From contig NZ_PVZB01000007.1 of the NCBI RefSeq assembly GCF_003002025.1, positions 124,001-188,000 on the forward strand: DNA of 64,000 nucleotides. Reading direction: 5' to 3'. A program made the translations under genes and the position numbers. Positions 28,551 through 38,516 of this stretch are shown in pieces; the stretch's first letter is position 1; each line of letters starts with the position of its first letter. The DNA is from Paraburkholderia sp. BL25I1N1. GTDB taxonomy: Bacteria > Pseudomonadota > Gammaproteobacteria > Burkholderiales > Burkholderiaceae. A model generated the notes under the pieces. The model was not told the origin of the DNA and did no database searches. It saw only the letters and a list, made by a program, of their open reading frames with translations.

Positions 28551-30032
28551 ATGTCGACGCTGACGCGAAGCGCCGCTAGCGCGAACGGCAATGGACGGGC
28601 ATCGTCTAGCGGCCGCAAGGAATGGCTGCCGGAGGCTTTGCTGTGGTTCGTCACGACGCTGCTGATCGGCGCGCATCAGGGCACGGTGCTCACGCTCGCG
28701 TTTCCGGTGCTCGCGATCCTGACGGGCCTGTGGCTCTACTTCAAGAGTCCGGCGCGCTATATCGGCTTCATGTGGTGGCTGTGGTTCCTGAGCCCGGAAG
28801 TGCGGCGTCTGGCCGACTGGTCCAAGGGGTCGTTTACACCGACCAGCCTGATTCAGGTCGCGCCGCTTGCGGTGACGATGATCAGCGGCCTGTCGCTGCT
28901 GCGCTACTACAAGCTGCTGGGGCAGCGGCGCGGTCTGCCGGTGCTGCTGGTCCTGCTCGGCCTCATCTACGCGTTCCTGGTCGGCGTGATGTCGAGCGGG
29001 CCGCTCGCGGCCACCTACGACCTCGCGAACTGGCTGTATCCGATTCTGATCGGCTTTCACATCATGGCGCACACGCGCCAGTATCCGAAGTACCGCGACA
29101 CCATCGTCAATACGTTCATCTGGGGCATGCTGGTGATGGGCGGCTACGGCCTCGTGCAGTTCTTCATCATGCCGCAGTGGGACGCGCTGTGGATGCTCGG
29201 TTCGCAGATGAACTCGCAAGGCGACCCCGTGCCGATGGGCGTGCGCGTGTTCAGTACGATGAACTCGTCGGGACCGTTCGCGTTCGCGATGATGGGCGCG
29301 ATGGTATTCGTCATGGCGGCCACGCACCGGGTGCGCTGGATCGCCGCGGCGCTCGGCTTCTTCGCGTTCGCGCTGAGCCTCGTGCGCTCGACGTGGGGCG
29401 GCTGGGTCATCGCGCTCCTGATCCAGCTCGTCAAATCGAACAACAAGGTGCGCGTGCGCATTGTCGCCAGCGCGGTGCTGCTGGCCGGGCTGTGCGTGCC
29501 GCTGCTGGCGGTCGGTCCGGTGGCCGAGCGGATGCAGGCGCGCCTCACGACCATCGTCAACCTGAACGACGACCAGAGCTACGCCGCGCGTAACGAGTTC
29601 TATGCGACCTTTGCCAAAACAGCCTTCACCGATGTATCGGGCGAAGGCATGGGCGCCACCGGCACCTCCACCAAGCTCTCGAACGATGGCGGCCAGCTCG
29701 GCCAGTACGGCAACTTCGACAGCGGCGTGATGAACATTCCGTTCGTGCTCGGCTGGCCCGGCACGCTGCTTTACATGTCCGGAATCATCTGGCTGGTGAC
29801 GCGCGCGGTGCTTGCGTCGTTCAGGATGCGCAACGACAAGTTCGTGTCCGCCTGCATGAGCCTGAGTCTCGCGACCTTCGCGATGCTGGTGTTCACCAAT
29901 TCGCTGGTCGGCACGGGCGGCTTGCTGCTTTTCATGAGTGTTTTTTCGATTCTCTCCGCGGTGCATTACGAAAAGATCAACCGCGCACGTATGTCAAACC
30001 ACACGCTATTTTTCCACGGAGGCACGGATTGA
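28551..30032 (+). CDS. bceI: Repeat-unit polymerase (Wzy-like, O-antigen ligase family)
   Basis: 493 residues with roughly ten membrane helices and a large periplasmic loop near 345-400, the Wzy/WaaL topology. The segment SLVRSTWGGWVIALLIQLVKSN near 280 resembles the conserved arginine-containing region of O-antigen ligase-type polymerases. It would polymerise flipped repeat units at the periplasmic face. GGAGGTCTCTGAACG before the ATG is a strong site. Confidence 0.88.
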   Translation: MSTLTRSAASANGNGRASSSGRKEWLPEALLWFVTTLLIGAHQGTVLTLAFPVLAILTGLWLYFKSPARYIGFMWWLWFLSPEVRRLADWSKGSFTPTSLIQVAPLAVTMISGLSLLRYYKLLGQRRGLPVLLVLLGLIYAFLVGVMSSGPLAATYDLANWLYPILIGFHIMAHTRQYPKYRDTIVNTFIWGMLVMGGYGLVQFFIMPQWDALWMLGSQMNSQGDPVPMGVRVFSTMNSSGPFAFAMMGAMVFVMAATHRVRWIAAALGFFAFALSLVRSTWGGWVIALLIQLVKSNNKVRVRIVASAVLLAGLCVPLLAVGPVAERMQARLTTIVNLNDDQSYAARNEFYATFAKTAFTDVSGEGMGATGTSTKLSNDGGQLGQYGNFDSGVMNIPFVLGWPGTLLYMSGIIWLVTRAVLASFRMRNDKFVSACMSLSLATFAMLVFTNSLVGTGGLLLFMSVFSILSAVHYEKINRARMSNHTLFFHGGTD

Positions 30033-31258
30033 GAGTCGCCATTGTCACGCACGTCGTGCGCCATAACGACGGCCAGGGGCGCGTCAACCACGAGATCGCG
30101 CGCGCGGCGCTCGACGAGAACATCGGCGTCACGCTGGTCGCCTCGCACGTCGCGCCGGATCTGCTCGCGCATCCGAACGTCCGCTGGGCGCCGATCAAGA
30201 TCGGCCGCTGGTGGCCGACCAATCTGCTGCGCCAGCAGGTGTTCGCATTCAAGAGCGCAATGTGGCTGCGCGCGCATCGCCGCGAATACGACGTGCTGCA
30301 CGTGAACGGCTTCATCACGTGGATGCCCGCCGATGTCAACACCTCGCACTTTGTGCATAGCGGCTGGTTCGGCAGCAAGTACTATCCGTTCGGACTCACC
30401 AAGGGCGTGTGGTCCGCCTATCAGTCCGTCTATACGCGGTGTAATGCGCTGCTCGAACGCTGGGCCTACCGCCGCTCGAAGGTGATCACGGCGGTGTCGC
30501 AAAAGGTCGCCGACGAAATCCGCGCGATCGGCCTCACGCCGGATAACCGCGTCGATGTGATCTACAACGGCGTGGATACGCAAGGCTTCGCCGCGGCCAC
30601 GGGTGATCGCGAGAAATTCGGTTTACCGAAGGACGCGTTCCTGCTGCTGTTCGTCGGCGACCTGCGCACGCCGCGCAAGAACCTCGGCACCGTGCTCGCC
30701 GCGCTCAAGCATCTGCCCGAGCATGTGCAGATCGCGGTGGCCGGCTTTCTGCCCGGCAGCCCGTATCCGGACGAGGCGAAGGCGCTCGGCATCGCGCATC
30801 GTGTGCATTTTCTCGGTCTCGTGAAAGAGATGCCGGTGCTGATGCATTCGGTCGACGCCTTCGTGTTCCCGTCGCGCTATGAAGCGATGAGCCTGTCGCT
30901 GCTCGAAGCGATGGCGGCGGGTTTGCCGGTGGTCACGGCGCGCACCGCGGGCGGCGCTGAGATCATCACGCCGGAATGCGGCATCGTGCTCGACGATCCG
31001 GACGATCCCAAGGCGCTGGCCCGCGCGGTCGCACGCCTCGCCGATAACCACGTTGAACGCCGCGCCATGGGCGTCGCCGCTAACGAACTCGCGACCGGTT
31101 TCGGCTGGGCGCGCATGGCCGCGCAATACATCGCGCTGTATCGCCAGTTGGCGGGGCAGCAGAAAAATCGCCGGCAAAGCGAGGCGGAAGCGGCCGCGGT
31201 CGCCAGCAGCGACGCGCTGACGCTGAACACGCTGGCCGGCCGCAAGAGCGCGGATTGA
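30029..31258 (+). CDS. bceJ: Glycosyltransferase family 4
   Basis: 409 residues. It begins with a TTG (30029) that overlaps the bceI stop, with GGAGG about seven bases upstream; no ATG fits the family N-terminus MRVAIVTHVVRHNDGQGRVN. GT4 features: LLLFVGDLRTPRKNLGTVLAAL near 205 and SRYEAMSLSLLEAMAAGLPVV near 285. The tail (380-409) is low-complexity. Cytoplasmic transferase of the cepacian repeat; linkage unknown. Confidence 0.9.
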   Translation: MRVAIVTHVVRHNDGQGRVNHEIARAALDENIGVTLVASHVAPDLLAHPNVRWAPIKIGRWWPTNLLRQQVFAFKSAMWLRAHRREYDVLHVNGFITWMPADVNTSHFVHSGWFGSKYYPFGLTKGVWSAYQSVYTRCNALLERWAYRRSKVITAVSQKVADEIRAIGLTPDNRVDVIYNGVDTQGFAAATGDREKFGLPKDAFLLLFVGDLRTPRKNLGTVLAALKHLPEHVQIAVAGFLPGSPYPDEAKALGIAHRVHFLGLVKEMPVLMHSVDAFVFPSRYEAMSLSLLEAMAAGLPVVTARTAGGAEIITPECGIVLDDPDDPKALARAVARLADNHVERRAMGVAANELATGFGWARMAAQYIALYRQLAGQQKNRRQSEAEAAAVASSDALTLNTLAGRKSAD

Positions 31259-31338
31259 CATAGCGCGGTGCTTCAGAACCGCTCGATGTCTTCAACGCTT
31301 CACCATCACAACTCTCAAAACGCACAGGGGTCACAACC

Positions 31339-32505
31339 ATGACGACGAGCTCTATCAAATCGCTGCAGATCGGGATGCACTGGTTCCCCGAGCGCGCGGG
31401 CGGCCTCGACCGCATGTACTACTCGCTAATCGGTGCGCTGCCGGGCGCGGGCGTGGCGGTGCGCGGCGTGGTGGCCGGCTCGCCGAAAGTAGCCGCCGAC
31501 ACCGGCGGCGCGATCAACGGCTTCGGCTCAGCCGCGCAATCGCTGCCATTGCGGCTGATGGCGGCACGCCGCGCGCTGCGCCACGAAATCAGCACGTCGC
31601 GTCCCGATGTGATTTCGTCGCACTTCGCGCTCTACACCTTTCCGGGTCTCGACGTGACGCGCGGCATTCCGCAGGTTTCGCATTTTCAGGGGCCGTGGGC
31701 CGACGAAAGTCACGTGGAAGGCGCCGATTCGCTCGGCCAGCGCGCCAAGCGCTATCTGGAGCAATCGGTCTATGCGCGCTCGTCGCGGCTGATCGTGTTG
31801 TCCGAGGCGTTCGGCAAGATTCTGACTTCGCGCTATCGCATCTCGCCGGACCGCGTGCGCGTGGTGCCCGGTTGCGTCGATGTCGAGCAGTTCAATCTGC
31901 CGATCTCGCCCGCCGAGGCGCGTCTGAAGCTGCAGTTGCCGCAGGACCGGCCGATCGTGCTGGCTGTCCGCCGTCTGGTGCGCCGCATGGGCCTCGAAGA
32001 TCTGATCGACGCGGTGAAGCTGCTCAAGCGCACGGCGCCTGATGTGTTGCTTCTGATCGCGGGCAAGGGGCGGCTCGAAGGCGAGTTGCAGGCGCGCATC
32101 ACCGAGGCGGGTCTGGAGGACAACGTGAAGCTGCTGGGTTTCGTGCCCGATCAGCATCTGGCGGCGTTGTATCGCGCGGCGAATATCAGCATCGTGCCGA
32201 CGGTGGCGCTGGAAGGCTTCGGTTTGATCACGGTCGAATCGCTGGCTTCGGGTACGCCGGTTCTGGTGACGCCGGTGGGCGGCTTGCCGGAAGCCGTGGC
32301 CGGCTTGTCGCCGAATCTGGTGCTGCCGGAGACGGGCGCGAAGGCCATCGCGGATGGACTCGCCGGTGCGCTCAACGGCACGCTGAAATTGCCGGATGCC
32401 GATGCATGCCGCCGTTATGCGCGTGAGAACTTCGATAACCCGGTGATCGCGAAGCGGGTGGCGTCGGTGTATGGGGAGGCGATTGCGGCGGGTGGGGTGC
32501 ACTAA
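31339..32505 (+). CDS. bceK: Glycosyltransferase family 4
   Basis: 388 residues. GT-B fold with MHWFPERAGGLDRMYYSLIGAL near residue 12, VLAVRRLVRRMGLEDLIDAVKLL near 205 and VALEGFGLITVESLASGTPVLV near 290. RRLVRRMG replaces the more usual R-L-x-x-EKG. Last gene of the bceB-K operon, 80 bp after bceJ, and followed by a strong terminator. Linkage unknown. Confidence 0.9.
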   Translation: MTTSSIKSLQIGMHWFPERAGGLDRMYYSLIGALPGAGVAVRGVVAGSPKVAADTGGAINGFGSAAQSLPLRLMAARRALRHEISTSRPDVISSHFALYTFPGLDVTRGIPQVSHFQGPWADESHVEGADSLGQRAKRYLEQSVYARSSRLIVLSEAFGKILTSRYRISPDRVRVVPGCVDVEQFNLPISPAEARLKLQLPQDRPIVLAVRRLVRRMGLEDLIDAVKLLKRTAPDVLLLIAGKGRLEGELQARITEAGLEDNVKLLGFVPDQHLAALYRAANISIVPTVALEGFGLITVESLASGTPVLVTPVGGLPEAVAGLSPNLVLPETGAKAIADGLAGALNGTLKLPDADACRRYARENFDNPVIAKRVASVYGEAIAAGGVH

Positions 32506-32530
32506 CGCCGAGGTAGGACGCACAAGAAAA

Positions 32531-32570
32531 ACGCGGGGCCTGGTGTAAAGATCAGGCCCCGCGTTTTTTT
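32531..32570 (+). terminator. Strong rho-independent terminator ending bceB-K
   Basis: A 12-bp perfect stem (ACGCGGGGCCTG / CAGGCCCCGCGT) with a 10-base loop is followed by seven T. An A-run on the other side means it can also terminate the opposing bceN transcript. Confidence 0.95.
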
Positions 32571-32636
32571 GCGCTGAGAGTCAGGAGCGCGGTTTAACGC
32601 GCGGCCGTTTCGGTGGCCGCACGCGCTCATCCCGAC

Positions 32637-33698
<1,062 letters not shown>

Positions 33699-33721
33699 TT
33701 AAAAGAAAAAGAAAAAGCGCT

Positions 33722-34468
33722 TCAGGGCGTGCCTTCCAACAGCCGCCGCACCAACGGTTCGACGACCTGAAAATCCTGTTCGGCCTTTAGCTGATACAAA
33801 GCCGGCTTGGGATGCGCACCGTCGGACATCAGCGCCTTCCAGTCCGGCAGATTGCTGATGTACGCGAACTGGTCGACGAGCGGCACCTGCTGTTCGGCGG
33901 CCACGCGGCGCGTCATCGCGACCATCGTCGCGAGCCGCGCGTTGAGGCGGTTGTCGGGCATCGGGTTGGCGGTCTGCAGAACCGGCTGCTTGCCAAGCGC
34001 GCGAGCGGTTTTCACGAGCGTCGTTTCGGCCGTGTAGAACTGCTCGGGCGTCTGGTTCTGCATCACTTCGTTGATGCCGTAGTTGATCAGGACGATCTGC
34101 GCGGACGAAGCAGCGAGCCGTTCCTGCCACGGCAGACCCGCCGTCAGTCCGGCGCGGCGATTGCCGGTGCCGTCGCGCAGTTGCGTCGCCATCGTGTTGC
34201 CCACGCCGTAGTTCGTCACGCGCACCCGTTCGCCGTGGCGCGCCTGTAATTCGTTCTGCAGATACGCCACCGCGTTTTGCGCTTGCGGGCCGCAATGGCC
34301 TTCACTGCAGGTAATGCCGAGCGTCGTCGAATCGCCGTAGGCCTCGATCAACACTTGCGATCGTGGGCCCGGCGCCGCGCCGAACGAGGCGCAGGCGAAG
34401 AGCGATGCAGCGGCGCACACGCTTGCAGCGAGCCATGCCCGGCGCTTGACGCACTTCACGCGCTTCAT
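33722..34468 (-). CDS. Exported SGNH/GDSL hydrolase
   Basis: 248 residues. A basic N-terminus and hydrophobic stretch (residues 10-30) form a signal peptide. SGNH blocks: GDSTTLG (nucleophile Ser) near 45, YGVGNTM (Gly) near 88, INYGINEV (Asn) near 127 and DGAHP (Asp-His) near 218. Such enzymes are esterases, often polysaccharide O-acetyl esterases. Its ATG overlaps the bceO stop (ATGA), so it is co-expressed with an acyltransferase; deacetylation of cepacian in the periplasm is a reasonable inference. An apparent 648-residue frame through it is artefactual upstream. Confidence 0.85.
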   Translation of the reverse strand: MKRVKCVKRRAWLAASVCAAASLFACASFGAAPGPRSQVLIEAYGDSTTLGITCSEGHCGPQAQNAVAYLQNELQARHGERVRVTNYGVGNTMATQLRDGTGNRRAGLTAGLPWQERLAASSAQIVLINYGINEVMQNQTPEQFYTAETTLVKTARALGKQPVLQTANPMPDNRLNARLATMVAMTRRVAAEQQVPLVDQFAYISNLPDWKALMSDGAHPKPALYQLKAEQDFQVVEPLVRRLLEGTP

Positions 34469-35571
34469 GCGCGGCTTTGCGGTGCTTGCGGCGCCGTGCT
34501 GACGCCACCGCCGTTGGCGCCTTGGGTCGGCGCATGCGCTGCCGCCTTGCCCGCTGAGCCGAAAATCAGGCGCTTCTCGAACGCGAACCACGTGACGCTG
34601 GCATAGACGAGCGTGATTGCGAGCGCGAGCGCGGCGGTCACGAAGCGGTTCAGATGCAGCGGCCACAGCGCATACAACACGCTCAGGTGAATCAGATAAA
34701 TCGTGTAGCTGATGGTGCCGATGTAGACCAGCACGGGATTGCACAACAGCCGTTTGACGATGCCCTTGCTCTGCAGGGCGATGACCACGACTGAAGTGCA
34801 AAGCACCAACGAAACGCTGTAGAGCCCGGCGTTCGAAAGCGGTGTATTGGCCGCGCGAAAGCGCGGAAAGTGCAGATGCAGCCACGCAAGTGTCGCCAGC
34901 GCCGCGAACAAGCCCAGCACGGCAACGCCTTTGTAAGGCTCGAGCGCATTGCGGTCGCGCCGCACGGCGACAGCCAGCAGCGCACCGGCTGCAAGCAGGT
35001 CCATGCGGAACGGCGTCAAGTAATAGATCGGCCAGAACGAATCGAACCAGGGCGTGGCCACCGCGCGCAGCACGGGCACCAGCAGGATTAACGCGGCCGC
35101 GACGCAGCCGAGCACGCGCTCGGGCACCAGCAGGATCACGAATGGCCAGACAATGTAGAACTGCTCTTCGACGGCGAGCGACCACAGCACGTTCAGGCTG
35201 TCGTGACCGCTCTGATTGAGCGCGTCGCCGATATTGGTCGCGAAGAACGCGTACCACTGCCAGTGTTCCGCCCAGCCGAGGCCGAACAGAATCGACGACA
35301 CCACCATCAGCAGCACATAGGGCGGCAGGATGCGGCGCGCGCGGCGTGCGTAGAAATAGCCGAAATACGACTGCTGGCGCGCCTTGCGTTCGAGCAGGAT
35401 GCCGGTAATCAGAAAACCGCTCAAAACAAAAAACAGATCGACACCCATCCACAGCGGCGCTTTCAACGCGTGCTGCGCGAACACCGCGAGCACGGCGATG
35501 GCCCGCAAGCCGTCGAGCTGCACGATGCGGCGGGAGTGGGAAGGCGCTAAGGGCAGTGCGCTGGCAGTCAT
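34465..35571 (-). CDS. bceO: Membrane acyltransferase (family 3)
   Basis: 368 residues with about ten membrane helices. IVQLDGLRAIAVLAVFAQHAL near residue 15 holds the R and H of the acyltransferase-3 catalytic motif, and GVDLFFVLSGFLITGIL near 45 is diagnostic. It adds acetyl or similar groups to sugar intermediates. ATG 35571 was chosen because the family N-terminus starts just after it; the frame extends to 35760 without similarity. Coupled to the SGNH gene by a 4-base overlap. Confidence 0.88.
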   Translation of the reverse strand: MTASALPLAPSHSRRIVQLDGLRAIAVLAVFAQHALKAPLWMGVDLFFVLSGFLITGILLERKARQQSYFGYFYARRARRILPPYVLLMVVSSILFGLGWAEHWQWYAFFATNIGDALNQSGHDSLNVLWSLAVEEQFYIVWPFVILLVPERVLGCVAAALILLVPVLRAVATPWFDSFWPIYYLTPFRMDLLAAGALLAVAVRRDRNALEPYKGVAVLGLFAALATLAWLHLHFPRFRAANTPLSNAGLYSVSLVLCTSVVVIALQSKGIVKRLLCNPVLVYIGTISYTIYLIHLSVLYALWPLHLNRFVTAALALAITLVYASVTWFAFEKRLIFGSAGKAAAHAPTQGANGGGVSTAPQAPQSRA

Positions 35572-36241
35572 GAACCGTCCATGGTGTGAAGCAGATGGGC
35601 CGGGCGAAGGATCGCGCGAGGGTTTCGTGGAGCAGGCGCGCTCGCTTCGCATCGCAACGGAAGTGCAATCGATTCTAGGGAAAATAAAATCGTGAAAAAA
35701 CGGGAATGAATTGGATAAATGAATCAGATTGCAACAGGGTGTTTCGTTACCCATTCGCAATGAATTTTTATGCTTGTGTCGAATGCATGACGCTATATGT
35801 AATAAGTGCGGATGGCTTTGCTGCGCATCGGTAAGGATGGATACCGGCAGGCGCGCGGGGATGCCCTGCCATAGCGGATTTCGTTTTAATCAATTTTTAA
35901 TTGGTTTCTTTCGCAACGCTTAAAGCATCGAATATTTTTGAATTATTTTCGATTTTCGTTGCGGCGTTTTTTCCGCGTAATGTGAGCTGTGCGGATTGGG
36001 TGGCCAGGGACGGCGCGTGGGCTTCACGCTCAGATTGCTGTCGAGGCGCCCGGACTTGCGGCGTTCATCCCGTCGATGCTGTGCCCAGGTCCTGTTCCCG
36101 CGCGAATCTGTCATACGTCCTTGCATGGCTTCTAGCGGTCCGCGTCACGATGATCGACCGCGCTTCGTAGCGTCATTCACTGAGTTGTTTTCCGCGCGAG
36201 CCTTATTTGCCCGCGCGCGGCGCCGATTGGAGGAAATACCT
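35572..36241. promoter_or_regulatory. Divergent bceO / propeller-gene control region
   Basis: 670 bp. 35690-35960 is AT-rich with T and A runs; 36000-36240 is GC-rich and translatable in the frame of the next gene but without any family character. Both divergent promoters must lie here; I cannot place them firmly. Confidence 0.5.
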
Positions 36242-38443
36242 TTGCCTCGTTTCACGTTCAAAAGCCGGCTCGCTGTTTTTGCATGCACTGCCGGACTGGC
36301 TGCGGGAGCGGCCAGTTTCACGGCGCATGCGGAAACCGCGTTGAACGCGAAAACATCGTGGATCGGCAATACCTTCGGTTTCGGCGACGGCACCTGGGCG
36401 CAGATCAACATCACCGCGATCGCGGTGGCGCCCGACGGCAAGGTCTATTCGAACGCGCCATGGGACGAAAGCGGCGCTGAAGCGAGCGTCTATCAGAACG
36501 GCAAGATGCTCGGCTTCGCGGGCGGCACGCATGGCTGGGGCAACGGCGGCGGCAACGCGGTCGCGGTGAATCGCAAGTACGCGTTCGTCGCGATCGCGGT
36601 CGGCAACGAGAAAGGACGGCTGGTCGAGCAGGGCGTATGGCCGGAGAAGGGCAAGCAGTGGTACGGCATTTCGCGCCGGCAGATCGCCGATCCGAAGCGG
36701 GCCGCACCGTTCCAGCCCGCCGCGAAAAGCGCCGACCCGCATGCGCAACTGGCGGCCGGCTTCCTGATGATGAACGAAGTGCCGACCGGCACGAGCGCCG
36801 AAATCGGCGGCCTCGCGGCGAACGACACCACGCTGTACGCGGCCAACACGGCGCGCGATCGCATCGAGGTGTACGACGCCGAATCGATGCAGCAGAAAAG
36901 CACATGGAGCGTGCATGAGCCGGGCCGGATCGCACTCGCGCCCGACGGTACGCTGTGGGTGTTGAGCGGCACGCGCAACGATCGTGAACCGCATGTCGAG
37001 CACTACACGGCGGCGGGCAAACGCATCGACGAAAACTTTACGCTGCCTGGCGGGACGATCGCGGTGGATATCGCGGCCGATGCGCAAGGCCGCGTCCTGA
37101 TCGCGGATAACGGTCCCCGTCAGCAGGTGCTGTATTTCAGCAGGAACAACGGTCGTTATAGCGAGTCCGGTTCACTCGGCGAGCGCGGCGGCATTTTCAG
37201 CGGCGTCGCCGGTAAACCGGGCCCGCAGCGTTTCAACGGCCTCACCGGCGTGGGTGTGGATGCGCGCGGCAACGTGTACGTGTCGACCAACGGCATCGGT
37301 CCGCGTTACGAGCCGATCGGCGCAGGCCTCGGCGCGACGCTCGAAAGCTACGCGCCGGACGGCAAGCAGAACTGGCAGGTGCAGGGGCTCCTGTTCGTCG
37401 ACGGCGCGTGGATCGATCCGTCGCGCCCGGACAGCGTCTATACGGGCAATAAGCGTTTCGAACTCGATCTGTCGAAGCCTGCCGGACAGGACTGGAAATA
37501 TGCAGGTTTCCTGTCGAACCGCTTCAAGTACCCGGACGATCCGGTGTTTCACACCGATCAGTATCCGGGCCTGCCGATCGCCCGCAAACTGAAGGGCCAC
37601 ACATTCCTGTATCTCACGGACATGTACGCGGACCATCTGAAGATTTATCGCTTCGACCCGCAACACGATGGCGAAACGGCGATTCCTTCCGGCTTCATCG
37701 CGGGACGCGAGCGTGCGGTGGCCAAGGTGCCGAATGCGCCGCCGGGCGGCGACTGGATCTGGCGCGATGCGAACGGCGACGGCAAGTTCAACACCGAGGA
37801 ATTCACGCTCAACACCAGCGGCACGAAGCTCGCGGGCGGTTGGGGCTGGTGGGTCGATACCGCCGGCGACATCTGGCGCACACGCGACACCAAAGGCATC
37901 TATCGCTTCCGTTTCGGCGGGCTGGATGCGAAGGGTAATCCGGTCTACGCGTATTCGAACATGACGCAGTACCCGGTGCCGCAACCGTTCACGGAACTGC
38001 ATCGCGCGATCTACGAGCCGGACAGCGACACGATGTACGTGACCGGCTACACGTCCGACACGCCGGTCGATCGCGGCTTCTGGAAAGAAGTGGGCCGCGT
38101 ACTGGTGCGCTACGACAAATGGTCGAGCGGCAATCCCGTGCAGCGCTATGCGATCACGCTGCCGTGGCAGACGCAGAGCAAACCCATCGCCACCATCATC
38201 GGCCTGACGGTCGAAGGGCAATACATTTTCGGCGTCGAGCCGGTCGGCGCGGTCCACGTGTGGGACAAGGACAGCGGCAAGGAGATCGGCGTGATCCGGC
38301 CGGGCCCGGAGGTGGGCCGCGCGTCGGGCTGGGTCGATGTGCCGAACGGTATCAGCGCCGCCAAACGCGCGAACGGCGAGTACCTCGTGTTCGTCGAGGA
38401 AGACGCGCGCGGCAAAGTGATGATGTACCGCTGGAAGCCTTGA
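36242..38443 (+). CDS. Exported beta-propeller-like protein of the cepacian locus
   Basis: 733 residues from a TTG (36242) with GGAGGA seven bases upstream. A signal peptide (MPRFTFKSRLAVFACTAGLA, cleaving near FTAHA) precedes repeated NHL/SMP-30-like blades such as ITAIAVAPDGKVYSN, RIALAPDGTLWVLSG, AVDIAADAQGRVLIADNG and GVGVDARGNVYVSTNG. DANGDGKFNTEEF near residue 510 matches an EF-hand calcium loop. It lies in the place the published bce-II cluster assigns to bceP, which I cannot confirm. A periplasmic polysaccharide-binding or lyase-like role is possible; no catalytic set recognised. Confidence 0.8.
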   Translation: MPRFTFKSRLAVFACTAGLAAGAASFTAHAETALNAKTSWIGNTFGFGDGTWAQINITAIAVAPDGKVYSNAPWDESGAEASVYQNGKMLGFAGGTHGWGNGGGNAVAVNRKYAFVAIAVGNEKGRLVEQGVWPEKGKQWYGISRRQIADPKRAAPFQPAAKSADPHAQLAAGFLMMNEVPTGTSAEIGGLAANDTTLYAANTARDRIEVYDAESMQQKSTWSVHEPGRIALAPDGTLWVLSGTRNDREPHVEHYTAAGKRIDENFTLPGGTIAVDIAADAQGRVLIADNGPRQQVLYFSRNNGRYSESGSLGERGGIFSGVAGKPGPQRFNGLTGVGVDARGNVYVSTNGIGPRYEPIGAGLGATLESYAPDGKQNWQVQGLLFVDGAWIDPSRPDSVYTGNKRFELDLSKPAGQDWKYAGFLSNRFKYPDDPVFHTDQYPGLPIARKLKGHTFLYLTDMYADHLKIYRFDPQHDGETAIPSGFIAGRERAVAKVPNAPPGGDWIWRDANGDGKFNTEEFTLNTSGTKLAGGWGWWVDTAGDIWRTRDTKGIYRFRFGGLDAKGNPVYAYSNMTQYPVPQPFTELHRAIYEPDSDTMYVTGYTSDTPVDRGFWKEVGRVLVRYDKWSSGNPVQRYAITLPWQTQSKPIATIIGLTVEGQYIFGVEPVGAVHVWDKDSGKEIGVIRPGPEVGRASGWVDVPNGISAAKRANGEYLVFVEEDARGKVMMYRWKP

Positions 38444-38516
38444 TGAACGAGGCATGAGCGCTTCAGCGCATGACAAGGCAACCCGCAGGCAAACGTAGTC
38501 AAACCCAAGGCATCCG

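Noticed and set aside
27642..29966. 774-residue open frame opposite bceH/bceI
   Set aside because: Arg/His/Gln-rich antisense shadow with no domain; sense frames are a transferase and a polymerase.
33722..35668. Apparent 648-residue minus-strand protein
   Set aside because: Only the last 248 residues (SGNH hydrolase) are meaningful; the earlier part is the wrong frame of bceO.
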